Assembly (NCBI GenBank): GCA_021234155.1 | Contig: JAJEKV010000125.1 | Coordinates: forward strand, 1,176,144-1,240,143 | Origin: Isoetes taiwanensis | Taxonomy: Eukaryota; Streptophyta; Lycopodiopsida; Isoetales; Isoetaceae | Length of the DNA stretch: 64,000 bases | Direction: 5' to 3' | In this document: positions 32,231 to 44,587 of the stretch, piece by piece | Layout: every line of letters begins with the position of its first letter | Numbering within the stretch: the stretch's first letter is position 1 | Notes under the pieces: model-generated | The model's input: only the letters and a program-made list of their open reading frames with translations | Databases searched by the model: none | Told to the model about the DNA's origin: nothing | Position numbers and translations under genes: made by a program

Positions 32231-32582
32231 ATGGCTATGGATATGGATATGGAATGTCCTGGTTTAGTATACGAAGAAGTGAAGGGTGTAATCTCTGCTC
32301 CTCTTCATAGCGTTTGGTCCATCGTCTCTGATTTTTATGGCCGTCACATATGGGTGCCCTCTGTCCAGTTTTGTGACGGAATCATAGAACAACATCACTC
32401 TGTCAGATTGCCTATTACATACCCAACAAAAAATAAGTTGGTTTTTGGGCAAAGGAGAGGCAGTGAAGATGGATCTTGCCAATTACTTCCTCAGTTATGT
32501 TGTGGAGGAGAGTAAATGGTCCATACTGTATTCTTTTCTTAGTAAATTACATAAAATGCTAGCTAGTTTTAGGAAACATTAG
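32231..32582 (+). pseudogene. Bet v 1 / START-like (lachrymatory-factor-synthase-like) protein, frameshifted
   Basis: ATG at 32,231 opens MAMDMDMECPGLVYEEVKGV, then ISAPLHSVWSIVSDFYGRHIW and VPSVQFCDGI. This is the N-terminal strand-helix pattern of plant polyketide-cyclase/START proteins (V-W-x-hV-x-DF). Near 32,450 a shift of one base is needed to continue with KMDLANYFLSYVVEESKW, the matching C-terminal strand, before a stop at 32,580-32,582. With the shift the total is only ~117 residues against the usual ~150-170, so a mid-section is missing as well. It is a pseudogene, or a gene with an intron I did not place. Ligand unknown. Copy B has a further-broken version at ~52,910. Confidence 0.55.
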
Positions 32583-34900
32583 TTATTAAAAATATTCTTT
32601 ACTACACTTTTTTGCAAAGATTCATTGACATTGCCATGGTCATTCTTCAGCAACCCATTGGTTCTCTAGATCTCTAGAAGCCACTCCATCATATAGATGT
32701 CCCTTAAACTTGCAACTATATCTCGCACCCAACAAACGTAACACCTAAGTTGGGGTTGCCAGATATGCAACTTCGGAACCCATTTAAAATTGATCCAATT
32801 ATATTACGAGAACAACCTTTTGGCGGGATTGGAAAATTACATTAACAAATACTTTAAAGCCCTTCCCATAGCTTCCTTTAGACATTACTAGTTTTAAACA
32901 TTACTAACTTCATTTCCATTAGAGCAAAACCTGTAAAAATGATAAATGTTTAGACAAGACCTTTGTTATGTTTCTCATTGTTGGTTAGATACTCGATAGT
33001 GGGAATACTATGGTTGTTATGAACCGAAACTCCATATCTAATAAACTCCATAGACAACTCCATGGTTGTTACGGCAATGGTTCATAGGTCAAATTTTGTG
33101 TCTTCTTAAACCAACAGGCATTCATTGTAAACTGTTTGCTTGGGTGCTTCTTTTGTAAAAATTACTTCCCAAATGTAGAGGAGTCATGAAAGAGAAATGT
33201 TCGCGGCGGGCCGCCGCGTTAATTTCTTGTATATATAAGCCACCTTCAATTTCTGTTTGAAGCTAATATTTCTGCCCGAGGAAAAAACATGGGCATGACA
33301 CGTTCACATGAAAAAATAACAAAAAATAAAAAGTCCCAGAATTTCCCATTCCTTTCTCTTCAAGCAATCCTCAATCCTGGTTCCCCTTTCTTCCTCTGGA
33401 AGCAACAAGCGGCTAAGCACGGATTGTACATTCCAGCTCCATCGCTTTTGAAGTCTTGAACTTGGCCTGTAAGCTTTCTCTGACCCATTTTGCTCGATTT
33501 ATTCAGAAGCATCTACGAATTCTACAGAGCCTCTAAATGGGCTTGAATCTGGTTTGGATGATGAAAAAGGGCTCTACAAGTATCGGAAGGAAGGGATTAA
33601 ACAACCCAACAAGGATCGGATTGATGGGTTTGATGGGTTTGATGCAAATTGTGGCATAAACAAAGTGATTCATCAGAAAAATCAGAAAGGGATTAATCAG
33701 GAAGGGATTGATAGAAAACTTCGATTTTGCTGGATCTTCCTTATATTCTGCACCACGTCATCAAATCTATCTAGTTAGTCAGTTTTTCAGGGCAATTCTC
33801 AGGTGGGCATCCAGGACGGATTTGCTGAGCCATAGAATTGGTTGTGCCATCTATTTTTACACTAACTAGATGGGCTTTATTAACCGATTAGTTTTACAGT
33901 AATTACCATCTATTTTTGCACTAAAGGGGCTTTATTAGCACAATGATGGTGGCATCCCCTTTTTAAGGGATGCTCACCTTTAAAAGGCCATATGTATTCA
34001 ATTATGTTCCTCTAAAGGTTCATTAAACTTATAAATATTAGACATCATCCCCTTGTTTCTTAGTTCCAACTAATTTGTGGGGTGCCTAACCTTTGGAACC
34101 TTCTTTAGAGTTCCAAGGCATTCACTTAACAATTCTTCTCTTATTGCCATCGTCGTTATCCAATCCAATTTACTACCAAATTCCATTTAGTTTTGGGTTT
34201 CTCAGGCTTCGACGGGTGCCATAGACTCATTCTATATTGGTTTTCGAGTGACATATAATCACTATCCAATAGTTATTGTCGTTGAAATTGTTATTTCTAA
34301 CACACAATTCCAGAGTTAGGAGGGAAGCAACATCGAACTTTTATTCATTGATTTTGCGAACTAGTGCTATTGGGGGCACATTATCTTTTAGCCCTCCACA
34401 TATCCTTATGATCCTAATGCATATATCTTTAATTATCATGCAAGGAATCTTTTTGGATCCATGTGACTTTCCATAGGAACATATATATTTTTGCTCTGCT
34501 TGATCCAAATCTCTATTTATTGCCAGATTTGATCCAAATATTTGTTTCAAATTTCTTCTTATTGTCGGATTTGAGATTCAAAAGAATTTTACCCCCTGTT
34601 TCATGCCAAATTTGAATCCAAACTCCATAATCTCTGTCATTTTTGGCTCCTGCGCTCTGTCATAAGCCGAATTTCAGCTCTTATTTTTTGTTTATGCCAG
34701 ATTTTGGTTCAATTACTATGACCCATGCCCTCTGTTTGCGTGCCTTTTGATTCATCCATTCCGCCCTGATCTTCCAGCCCAGGGCCAATTCCAACCTGCC
34801 CTGCTTCTTCAAATCTGCTCTGTTCACATAGGTTCGTCGTTAAGTTGTCTTGAATTGCTTAAATAAGCTTCAAGTCATGGCTTTTGTCTGATCTGATCAT
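32583..34900. other. Non-coding DNA around a promoter-like palindrome
   Basis: Contains the palindrome at 33,189-33,230, followed by TATATATAAGCC. No reliable gene follows: the frame at 33,554-33,778 (low-complexity GIDGFDGFD) has no family features. The sequence up to 34,900 is AT-rich. Confidence 0.45.
33189..33230 (+). promoter_or_regulatory. GCGGCGGCC palindrome with adjacent TATA-like sequence
   Basis: Core CGCGGCGGGCCGCCGCG, outer arms AGAGAAAT and ATTTCTTG. TATATATAAGCC begins at the 3' edge. The copy B equivalent (~53,930) is lost. Confidence 0.7.
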
Positions 34901-34904
34901 AAAC

Positions 34905-35835
34905 AGAAGGCAGTTTTGTATTCAATGCTATCTAGATGTCATAAAGCAGGGCTACAGGATTGGGGCTTAAAAAAGATTCTGTTTAAGACGCTTGTGCAAA
35001 CTGTAGTGCTCTATGGTGCTCCAATTTGGGGGCCTGGACTTTCTACAAAACAATGGAGGCAGGTAGAAAACATCTTGAAGCTTTTCTTAAGAGAGGAGTT
35101 AGGTTTGAAGAAGCAAACACCTTATGCTATCATGTTGGGAGAAACAGGTTTGATACCTTTGGAAGTAGAAGCACTCTATCAATCCATATGCTTTGTTAAT
35201 AGAGTGTTACAGCAGCCCGATCACAGGCTTTCTAGGCGAGCAATGCTCTCTTCCACACAGTCTGGATGGTATAAGGACATGAAAGATTGGGCTAAATGTT
35301 GGGGTATTAATGAGCAGAATTGGCCAGAAACAGATTTAGGAGCACGGGAACTAGTACAGAGTCTGGCAAGTGAGAGGATATAGGCTGATCCAGGTTCTAG
35401 GCTGAATTTTTATAGGTCAAATATTAATCCCATGTTGATATATGCAGAACATGACTACCTTAACTCCATGATTCCACCGCATGTAAAGAAGACAAGATTC
35501 AGATGTAGTTCGCATCAACTACGCATTGAGACCGGGAGATGGAGTGGCACCCCCAGGGAAGAAAGGTTGTGTCTTGTTTGTACTCAACAACAGGTCGAGG
35601 ACGAAAGGCACACCCTTCTGCAATGTCCAGCATATCTTGATATTCGGGAAAAATTCAACATTCATGTAAGATAATTTACATTCATTGTTTGATATGAACT
35701 CTTATGAAATTGGTATTTATATTCGAACAGTAGAATCACAACGTGATCTACTCATGAGACTTTAACAGTTGTAATTAGGCTCTATGGCCTTTAAGGTCCT
35801 AAAGAGCTAGATAATTCAATTCAATTCAATAATAA
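34905..35835 (+). mobile_element. LINE 3' fragment, best-preserved member
   Basis: 34,916-35,383 encodes the post-palm RT region (VLYGAPIWGPGLSTKQW, QTPYAIMLGETGLIPLEVEA). After a stop at 35,381-35,383 and a short gap, 35,432-35,674 encodes NPMLIYAEHDYLN and a zinc-finger-like CLVC-x(11)-H-x4-C end, then the open frame stops. The 3' tail is (ATTCA)n. Homologous to 6,030-6,680. The RT catalytic YxDD is absent because of 5' truncation. Copy B equivalent at 55,625-56,575. Confidence 0.8.
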
Positions 35836-37340
35836 TCCATTCATTCTATTGTTTTTGTCTCGAATCCTGTAATGCATTTTTCGAAATTGTAAAAATTTTG
35901 GTCAAATCCAATGCCCTAATGCTCCGTTCCTGAAACTGTTGCAGATTGATGCGAGAAAGGTCTTTGCGGATCGCTGGAGGTGGAAAATCAAAAAATTCTT
36001 AGCAAGTTGATCACGGATTTGGGCGCCCACATATAAGAGATTTGGATCTGAGATTTGAGGTTTGGGAATTTGCAACAACGGCTGCCGTTGTGGGGAAGCA
36101 TTTCACAGAACTGTTGCTGCACAGACCAATAGGTTTGAGCTTCCAGTGTCATATGCAAAGCACTAGTCTGTTGCCATAACCAAGTCGGATTTGAGCTTGC
36201 GTCTGTATCTTCTAGGGAGATTAATTACCAGATGCAAAATTATAAGACCAATTTGAAAGCAGCTCTGAATCAATTCCCATACTGGCAAGGTCGCTTCAAG
36301 TTATTTAAATCAGATCCAGTTTTTGTAGAATTCGAGCATGCAGACAGGCGTCAGGCAACATTCGCCTTTCATGGTCGTTTCCATGGATCTGAGCTATGAG
36401 TTTCTGGCCATCTCTGCGTCCTCAACATCTCAGCTTAAAAGGACCTTTGCGTTCCAAGAAACTGATGCCTCTGTTGGGCCGACCAATTCTAAGGAGCTTT
36501 TCATTGCTGGTACTGGAGTTTTTCGTGTTACTTGAGCTTGATTGATATTATTGCTAGCTCTAACTGCACTATTTTCTTGAGCTATTCCAGCTATTTTTAG
36601 GGCTTCGTCTTACCATGTGGCATTGAAGATGCTCTGTTATAAAACGCATGAATAAGTTTGACTTGCTTTGAGTCGTTTGAGTTGTAAGAGTGTTTTGTCT
36701 CCTTCTTTCAAGGCACGCAGATGGAGTGGAATATTACAGATATTTCTTTCTACCATCAACAAAATCTATTTAAGTGCCCATTTTTCTCTCCTACATAAGT
36801 GATTTTTTCAAGTGTTGATATAATGGCATGCTCAGCCATTATCTATCACCCAACAAGACCATATTGTTATACTTAAGCCATGACATTGTAAGGACTTCAC
36901 TCGGAAACACCTTGATAAAATAATCTTCTTCTCTGCACTAAACCTGAAACTTTTGCACCATCTTATACAATACAGAGGGTGGCTTTTTTACCAAGTCGAA
37001 CAAGTGTCCTATTGTTATACTTAAGCCGTGACATTGTAAGGCTTAAGTTGTGACATTGTACGGGCTTATTGGAAGCATCTTGATAAATATTTTTCTTCTT
37101 TGTACTAAACCTAAAACTTTTGCACCGACTATCTTATACAGAGGGTGGCTTTTTCGCTAGGTAGTACCAAAGAAATGTTCGCGGCGGCCGCGTTAAATTT
37201 CTTGTCACAACATATATAATTCAGTTTGGAATTTTCCATTTTTGTCGCGTTTGAATTTTTTCTGCGCCGCAATCCTTTATCGTATTTCCCTGCCACGTTT
37301 TCTTCTTGGAGTCGATCTGGGGCGTCCAACCTTGACCTGA
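35836..37340. other. Non-coding DNA with a ~148-bp tandem repeat
   Basis: Units 36,863-36,989 and 37,011-37,155 both run from ATTGTTATACTTAAGCC to GAGGGTGGCTTTTT. The palindrome at 37,169 follows immediately. No gene is supported; the 36,338-36,535 frame lacks motifs. Confidence 0.6.
37169..37205 (+). promoter_or_regulatory. GCGGCGGCC palindrome upstream of the TPR-like gene
   Basis: AAAGAAATGTTCGCGGCGGCC with right arm GCGTTAAATTTCTTG (shorter right GC arm than elsewhere), followed by CATATATAATTC, a TATA-like sequence. It lies ~240 bp before the first ATG of the downstream frame. Confidence 0.65.
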
Positions 37341-37410
37341 CCCTTGGGAACGGCAAGTTGGAGCAAGGCCCAAGATCTCCACTGCAGAGCAGCAGCTGGT
37401 AATCGGTGGC

Positions 37411-38461
37411 ATGGCCGTCAGGTATTTTCTTATGATTTCGGTCCTTTCTTCTCTTACCCAATTTGTTTTCTTTCATCGTCATACCTGTGCTTCTTTGGGT
37501 TGCCATTTTGCTCCTCTCTCTCAACATGCGGCATCTGGTTTCGGTTTCTGCACCAGGTCTTTTTCAGAGGAGCAATTCTGGAGCAGATGCACGTGTTTCT
37601 TCTTTAGGCATGTTTCTTACCCGGGGCAAGAGGCTTCATTTTTCAGGAATTTGGGGAAACAGAAGAGCCCAATACAGGCAGAAATCAAGAAGGATGTACA
37701 GATTCATGGCTTCATTTCAGAAAATCATATGGGCAGAAGCTCTGATCCAAATCACGAGCTTATCTCAGATCTTGTGGCTTTCTTTACAGCCTTCAATTAA
37801 AATATATAAGGTCTTGTGGGTATTTCACTTTCTTTGAGAGATTTGAAGAGGCAGAAGCACAGGAAGAAGCTCATGGAAGATGACACAGTTATAGAGATAG
37901 CGAGCTGCTCCATTAACAAATGCTTTTTTTTCCATGGTATTTATGATCAGGACCCTTCAAAGCCATACCCTTCACATGCACCATGCCTTATGCAAGGGCA
38001 CAGATTTTCACAGCTTATCAAACCTCGTGCAAAGAGAACTGCATTCGTCCTTTGTATGGCTTTTCCAGCAGGTTTTTGCATGTACACCTTCGTTGATGGT
38101 GTCTGTCATGATTCTTCTTGCAAATTTTACTGCCTATTCCATAGAAGAGCATGGTGTCGTATATGCCCTCCAGCTTCAAAACCCAGTAATGGTGTCTATT
38201 CTGCAAAATGCAGCATCCAATGAAGGGGCGACTTCTTTTCATGCAAGAAGAATGGTGTCTAGAGAAGAGATCAGTCCCTCAGACACCTTAATTTCAGGCA
38301 GATTTCTTTCAGATCTCAAAGATGAGCATGGAACCTTGACAGTGTTAAGTTCTAAGCCTGATCAATCTCAATATAGAGCCACAGATAGAAATAGAAGTAT
38401 TAAGGGCTATGGTATGGTATACTGGCTAGGTCATGTGCTAAGCTGGTCTAAGCTGTGGTGA
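37411..38461 (+). CDS. Possible TPR-family protein, split between frames
   Basis: 37,411-37,800 reads MAVRYFLMISVLSS and ends ISDLVAFFTAFN*. After a stop-containing stretch, 37,934-38,461 contains LVQRELHSSFVWLFQQVF and TPSLMVSVMILLANFTAYS, then EEISPSDTLISGRF. The WLFQQVF...MILLANFT block resembles, from memory, a conserved segment in plant TPR-like proteins of unknown function; no TPR helices are visible here. It could be the N-terminal exon of a larger gene or a pseudogene. An upstream palindrome and TATA-like box suggest a transcription unit. The C-terminal codons run into the 559-bp-step direct repeat. Copy B equivalent: ~58,090-59,160. Confidence 0.35.
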
Positions 38462-39319
38462 TCTGCAGCAGGCATATATGCCATGTGATCTAGTTGAATA
38501 TTTTTGGTGAGAACCTCCTCACTAGATTCATATTGCTAAGTTGTAAGGACAACTGGACATGATTAGCATTACATTAAAACTCTCATGATACATAAATGGA
38601 TGATTGATGATACATAAATGGATGATTGTTGGCAGTACATTAAGTTCTCCCGTGATATGCTGGTCTGTGTATGTTAATTCCAGGGACAATATCATAGGCT
38701 TTAGAATGAATATACAGTTTGCTAGTGCCTCTCTATTTTGCTTCAAGTTGCATAAAGACTAACATTAAATCTTTCCATGCAGCAGTATCTATAATACGGA
38801 ATGAATAATACAGTTTGTTAGCTGCTGTTATTCTAGGGTGCTGCAAGGACCGCCATCAAATTGTTGGTTGATTTAGTAGAGGAGGTTGTTAGGTGTTAAT
38901 TGTTAGATTTTAGTGTGTGCTTGCTATTGCTTGCTTCGTGCAGATAGAAACAGAAGTATTAATTGGGCTTTTGTATGGTATATTGGCTAGGTGATGTGCT
39001 AGGCTGGTCTAGGCTGTGGTGATCTGCAGCAGTATATGCCATGTGATCTAGTTGAATATTTTTGGTGAGATTGTCCTCACTCGATTCATATTGCTAAGTC
39101 GTAAGGACTAACTGAACATGATTAGCATTACATTAAATCTCTTATGATACATAAATGGATGATTGTTGGCAATACATTAAGTTCTCTCATGATATGTTGC
39201 ATGATTTTAATAATTTAAAATCTATTGTGTATGTTAATTCCAGGGACAATATCATAGTATCATAGGCTTTAGAATGAATAATACAGTTTGCTAGTGCCTC
39301 TCTATTTTGCTTCAAGTTA
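38383..39319. repeat. ~370-bp direct repeats, 559 bp apart
   Basis: 38,383-38,750 and 38,942-39,319 share AGATAGAAAxAGAAGTATT at the start, GTGATCTGCAGCAG and CCATGTGATCTAGTTGAATA in the middle, and GCTTCAAGTT at the end. The first copy overlaps the end of the TPR-like frame, so the 3' part of that unit has been duplicated. Both are present again in copy B (59.1-60.06 kb). Confidence 0.85.
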
Positions 39320-39983
39320 CAATTAGCACTATCTATAGGGATTCTTAAATTACAATTGTCTGCCTTGGTGAATTGCTTGCTTCCTTATGAATACAAAAGG
39401 TTTGGTGGAGTAAATTGTGTTGAACATTGAGAAAGAACTTAGAGTGTATCTTCTAGAACCTATTTTGTTCTAATTAAAAAATGTAATCTTTTCTATATTG
39501 TTTTGATTAACAAGATATGCTACACTTTATGAATGTGTTGTTGCTACAGTCCAAGCAACTTCTGGGCCCTTTGACCTGCAAAAGATGTAAGTAGCAGCGT
39601 TTATTTGCCTTGCACCCACATTAAAGGAACATGAGAATGGAGTCGAATGGAAAATAATGGCCATGCACGTCTGGCTTTTTGAGCATTATTTGCTGATTTG
39701 TATATTCTTAGCACAACATTATCTGTTGTAGTAACCTCTCTTAGATGATTGTGAGTTTGTTAAAAGATTTAAGGATAATTGTAGATTATATATTTGAAAC
39801 CAAATGTCGCAGATGCAAAACATTAAAATTTTGCTTAAAGATATTTGCCAAACGTGTTAGGATCAAGTTTTAAGCCGTTCAAAATTGCATCAATTGATGT
39901 GTTTTTGAAGTGGAGGGAGCTGACATCTACAATTAAAGGAAACAATCATATATGATGCTTTAAATCACCTAAGGGAGTCGGAG

Positions 39984-40030
39984 AAGAGAAATGTTCGCGG
40001 CGGCCTTGGCCGCCGCAATAAATTTCTTGT
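39984..40030 (+). promoter_or_regulatory. GCGGCGGCC palindrome upstream of the lectin receptor kinase
   Basis: AAGAGAAATGTTCGCGGCGG, centre CCTTGG, then CCGCCGCAATAAATTTCTTG: inner GC arms of 9 bp plus outer AAGAGAAAT / ATTTCTTGT arms. GTATTTAATAACCC (TATA-like) follows at once. It lies 274 bp before the kinase ATG. Confidence 0.75.
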
Positions 40031-40303
40031 ATTTAATAACCCATATCAGATATCAGGGGAGATCGTGTGAGGGAGCTCCAATATTTTCCTAACGTTGAAG
40101 GACACCAATTTCTCGGATAATGACCTCTGATTGTGAGATTAAATCTGGACCATCTAAAAGTGGCGACGAGATTTTGTTCACTCTGCGACCAATTCCAAGG
40201 TCAGCTATGGCATCCATATCGGCCTGGAACCGTGTAGGCCCTTGCCGAAGTAAGCAAAAGCATATCATCCAACAATAGCAAGAACCATTTTAGAAAATGT
40301 CAA

Positions 40304-42696
40304 ATGGCTATGGCGAAAGGGCTCCAAATTCTGCTCCTAATTCTGTTTTCCGCATCCCGATCGACCCAATTCGCAGAATACAAAAAGCCCCAGAAATTTG
40401 AAAATTCCGGAACAATTCTCGATCTGGACAACGGATTAAGAGGCAGATCCACAGGTTTTGTGGGCAATAAAGCCACAGCAGATGTGCAGCATGGTCTGTT
40501 CTTTGTTAGCAGCGGCGGGAAGAGCAATTTTTCCCTTTCTGTTATTGCATATGATAATACAGCAGGGGATTCATATTCTGCAGAAATTATTTGGTCCGCA
40601 GATCAAATTCGCCCTGTGGGCGATGGCGCTTCTTTGGAGCTCCAATCCGACGGAAATTTAGTCCTTTCTGATCAGAATGAAATTGTTTGGCAGACTAATA
40701 CTTCTAATTCCGGTGTCCAGCAATTGGAAGTAAGTGACAGAGGAAATATCGTTCTCACTTACTTAAACCATAGCAAAATCTGGCAGACTTTTGATAGCCC
40801 AACTGATACTTTGATCTGTACCCAAGTTTTAAAACAGGGGATGCATCTTTCTTCCGGCGATTATAGCCTTGTTTTGGATCAAAACAAACTGGGTTTGTTT
40901 TATAATTCTGATTTTGCGTACCAGCAGTGGAATTGGAACAGTTCTATGAATCCAAATGTTTTTCTTTCGTTCTGTTGTGATCAGAGCAAGCTTGCTCTTC
41001 AGCTCAGATCCGATTTTGAAAACGTGAACGAGTTTAATAAGCTAAATGTTTCAAATTGTAGCAGCAGTTCGGTCGTTTTGGAGAATTTGTTAGAGCTAAA
41101 TAGCTCCAATGAATTTTCTTACGCGGCCTTTGTTAGGCTTGGATCAGATGGCCAGCTTACTGCTACAAAATGGGTTATGAAAAAACAGCAGTTTGACTCC
41201 TGTGATCTGCCGAGAGCTTGTGGATCCTATGGTTTATGCACAAAAGATGGATGCAGCTGCCCTGATTCTGACAATTTCAAATTGATCGATTCGGAAAATC
41301 CTGGAGCTGGTTGTAAGAAAATTTCCGATGATCAGTCTTCAAAATGCTCCAAAAAGGGATTGAGTGCTGCAGCGGCAGGGATAGATTATTCTGCTAATAC
41401 TTATTCCGATTCTTATCAGACTGTTAATAGTATATCTGATTGCATGAATTTATGCTCAAAAAGTGGATCTTGTGAAGCAGGGTTTTTCCAGAATCATACC
41501 AACAGATGCTATATTGTATCAGATATTCAAACTCTTAGATCTGCGAATTCAAGCTTTATGGCATTCTTCAAGGTCTGCACAAAGGAGAAAAATTTGAACA
41601 CCAAAATCGCCATAGCAGTGGGTGTTTCTGCCGGATTAGCAGCCTTAATTATTCTGATAACAATATCTATCTACTGTTACAAAAGGAGGCAAAATTTTGA
41701 AGAAAATGATGAAGACAATGACAGTATTTTAATCCGCTGTTTATCAGAAACAACTATCAAGAGATTTTCATATAAAGAGCTAGAAGATACGACAAACGGA
41801 TTCGAAGAAACGCTCGGAAAGGGAGGGTTTGGCTCTGTTTACAAAGGAATTCTACCAAATGGGCAGTTAATTGCCATTAAAAAGCTTGAATCCTCAAATC
41901 AGACAAGCAAAGAATTCTATGCAGAGATTTCAATCCTAAGCAGAGTGCATCACATAAATCTGGTCCAATTGATCGGCTTCTGCGCAGATAAATCCAAACC
42001 AAGAGCTCTGATTTATGAATTCATGGCGAATGGGTCGCTGGACAAATGGCTACCGATTTACAGGCCAAATTTCATATCTTGGAAGACCAGAATCGAAATT
42101 GCAAAAGGGGCAGCAAGGGGAATAGCTTATCTGCACGAAGAATGCCAGGATCAGATAATTCATCTGGATATTAAGCCCCAAAACATACTCTTGGACGAAA
42201 ATTTCAGGGCCAAAGTGGGGGATTTTGGGCTTTCTAAACTAATAAACAGAGATCAGGCCTCTGTTATGACCACCTTAAGAGGAACAAGAGGCTATTTAGC
42301 GCCGGAATGGTTCTCAGGAGGATTCATAACAGAAAAAAGCGACGTGTATGGATTTGGGGTTGTTTTGCTCGAAATTTTAAGCGGATTAAGAGCTAGAGAA
42401 GTAGAATCGGAAGAAATTTGGGCCTGCAGCTTACAGATCGAAGGCTTGTGGGTCTGATGGATATGGAAGAGGCGAAAAGAGTGATCAGAACTGCGGCTCT
42501 GTGCGTTCAGTATGATCCAGATGCCAGACCTTCGATGTCTTCTGTGGTGGAAATGCTGGAAGGAAAAATCGAAATCCCAGAGCTCGTGTTTAGCCGGCTA
42601 TGGAAGAATCGGATCGGCCGGAGGAGCCCACTCCGGAATGAAGAATCCCATAGCAGTGTAGCTGCTGCGTCTATGGAGGATCTGGAAGCTCGTTGA
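40304..42696 (+). CDS. G-type lectin S-receptor-like Ser/Thr kinase (SD2-5-like), frameshifted near the C-lobe
   Basis: Intronless. The ATG at 40,304 gives a signal peptide (1-24), a B-lectin domain (60-200, with WQTFDSPTDTLI), an EGF-like Cys cluster (300-320), a PAN domain (348-425), a membrane helix (434-458) and a kinase from ~503. Motifs: P-loop GKGGFGSVYKG (505-515), Lys526, Glu541, HLDIKPQN (620-627; Leu before Asp, so non-RD), DFG 640-642 and APE 666-668. The frame then stops at 42,455-42,457 after SEEIWACS. Another frame (42,418-42,696) carries the rest (DPDARPSMSSVVEMLEGK). Copy B has 25 extra nt at this point (63,164-63,188) that restore the frame. So A has a 25-nt loss, real or from assembly. 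It would act at the plasma membrane in signalling; ligand unknown. Confidence 0.92.
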
Positions 42697-44587
42697 ATCC
42701 CCGAGGCTGTGCTGGTGCAGTGGCGATTCAAACTTGACGTTACCAGTATAGCAAAGTAAGAAGCAATAATGACATTTATTTTCAGCTTAAGCCATTTATC
42801 AATAGCATTTGTCTATAAATTGAATGTCTCCTCATTTTGATCAGCTATCGCGTTTGATAACCCATAGACCCTCAAGCGTAAGAGTAGAGTAGAAACATAA
42901 AGGTGAGAGAAGCCTTTAAAGTTCCAATATATAACCTGGATTCCTAAGCAATACGTTGGCCGGCTGAACTGGCTCCGCAATGTTGCGATACTGCAGCGAT
43001 TATCCACTAAAGCACCCTCTTTTGTTCCAATATCTAGATCTTTGACTAAATTGTGGCGGATAGTATTTTCGATACAGTTTTGATCTTTCTAAGAACCAAC
43101 TCTTTGGCACAGAAAGCCGAACTAAATAATAATAGTTAAAAAGCGGTTTTATCTTTAATGTTTTACAAACTCCACTGTCGGCAAAAAAATGGGCATCTCC
43201 AGCATTCTGTTAAATCCAGCTACGAAAAGCAAAGGACAAAATGGAAGAAATCTAAGGTACGCAGCCAATGGAATTGCCCCAGCAGTGCTCAGGGGCAAGA
43301 GGCTCAAAAGAGGTACATTTAAAGTTTTCTGGTTCATTCACGGATTGTCAATTTATTTTTTGCCCTTCTAAGCCATTTAAACACCGAGAAGGAAAATTTT
43401 GTCTGGCTGCTCCAGCGAATATTAAATTCTGGCTGGCAAATACATTCTTACCACTATCTAAGAGGCTTTATCATCGGGGCCCCGATAACATAATGCAATA
43501 TAAGTTTGTTTTGTAAGCCATAGCATCCGGGAAGAATATGCACCAACCGACTAAGAGCATAGGAATTATAGCTTTGACATATCTTCTATTAAAATTGTGA
43601 TGTTACCTTTGGAACAAGCTTCCTAGAAAACAAGAAACTGAAGTTCTTGTTTAGTGAATGAACACATTTCATATGTTGTGGAAGGATGAATTCAAAAACA
43701 TATCTGCCATGTCGAATATGTCATGGGCTATGAGATTGATCATATCTTCTCAGCGGTCACTCCAGGGCAGAATGGAAGTGAGCCTATAAGAGAAATGCTC
43801 TGGATGTGTGCAAATGTGCTCTGGACTTTCTGTTTTGGGCTCTATTGCAATGACATCTAACACTGGGTCCTCTTGTTGTTTCCGATAGAGCCCATCAAAT
43901 AGTGCCATTTGGAAGTCAATCAAACTGGCCCTCAAGACATTTGAAATGGGATTACATTTAAATCCATGGGATTCAGGCCGGGAATTCGTTCAAACCTTGG
44001 CTCTACATCCAGAAGATGAAGAAAGCTATGGAAGTAAAGCTCTGGTAGAAATTAAGGCACAATCCATGGGGCCCCTTTTTCTTGAAAGCCGGTGTCTGAA
44101 ATTCCATGGAGATAGTATCACTGGGATTTTTTGAAAGGACCGAGGGGTTGTTGAAAACAAGAGATGACCAGGGCTGGGAGCAGCAGAAGGAGGCCACCCA
44201 GCTTTTTGGGTTTAAGAGGAGTCCATAGGGGAAAATGGGAGAAGTAAAGCAAAACACATGAAACCAAAAAAAAAAAACATCAAGAGAATGGGAAAAATGA
44301 GAGCGGGAGGGAGAGAAGCTGTTGGGTCCCGAGGCTTCTAGAGACAGCAGGAGCTTGGGAGATTAGAAACGCATCCCAGTATTTACATGGGTTGCCGAGC
44401 TCATCCGTGAGTTACGATTGAGTCAAACATGAGTGAGAATTCCACTTCCAGGTGGCTACTCAACTTTGCTTCAAGACTTCCAGCACAAATATTTTAAATG
44501 TTTCTAGTCATTTATAGACGAAAAATGCCAAAATGAGCAAGTCAACGTTCTAAATTCTTTAACTAAATTATTAATTTTAATTTAAAA

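Larger units (their letters stand above)
21850..42709. repeat. Copy A of a ~20.8-kb tandem duplicated unit
   Basis: Every landmark in this interval recurs in the same order and orientation in 42,714-63,469. Left edges are CAGTGCAAGTAGCGATTC (A) and GGTGCAGTGGCGATTC (B); right edges are the end of the receptor kinase gene plus GAATCCCCGAGGCTG (A) and GAATCCCAGGCTG (B). A and B abut with no spacer. Copy A has the better reading frames. Confidence 0.95.

Noticed and set aside
36338-36535. Small secreted protein gene
   Set aside because: Only 65 residues, no signal peptide or family features, and not kept as a frame in copy B.
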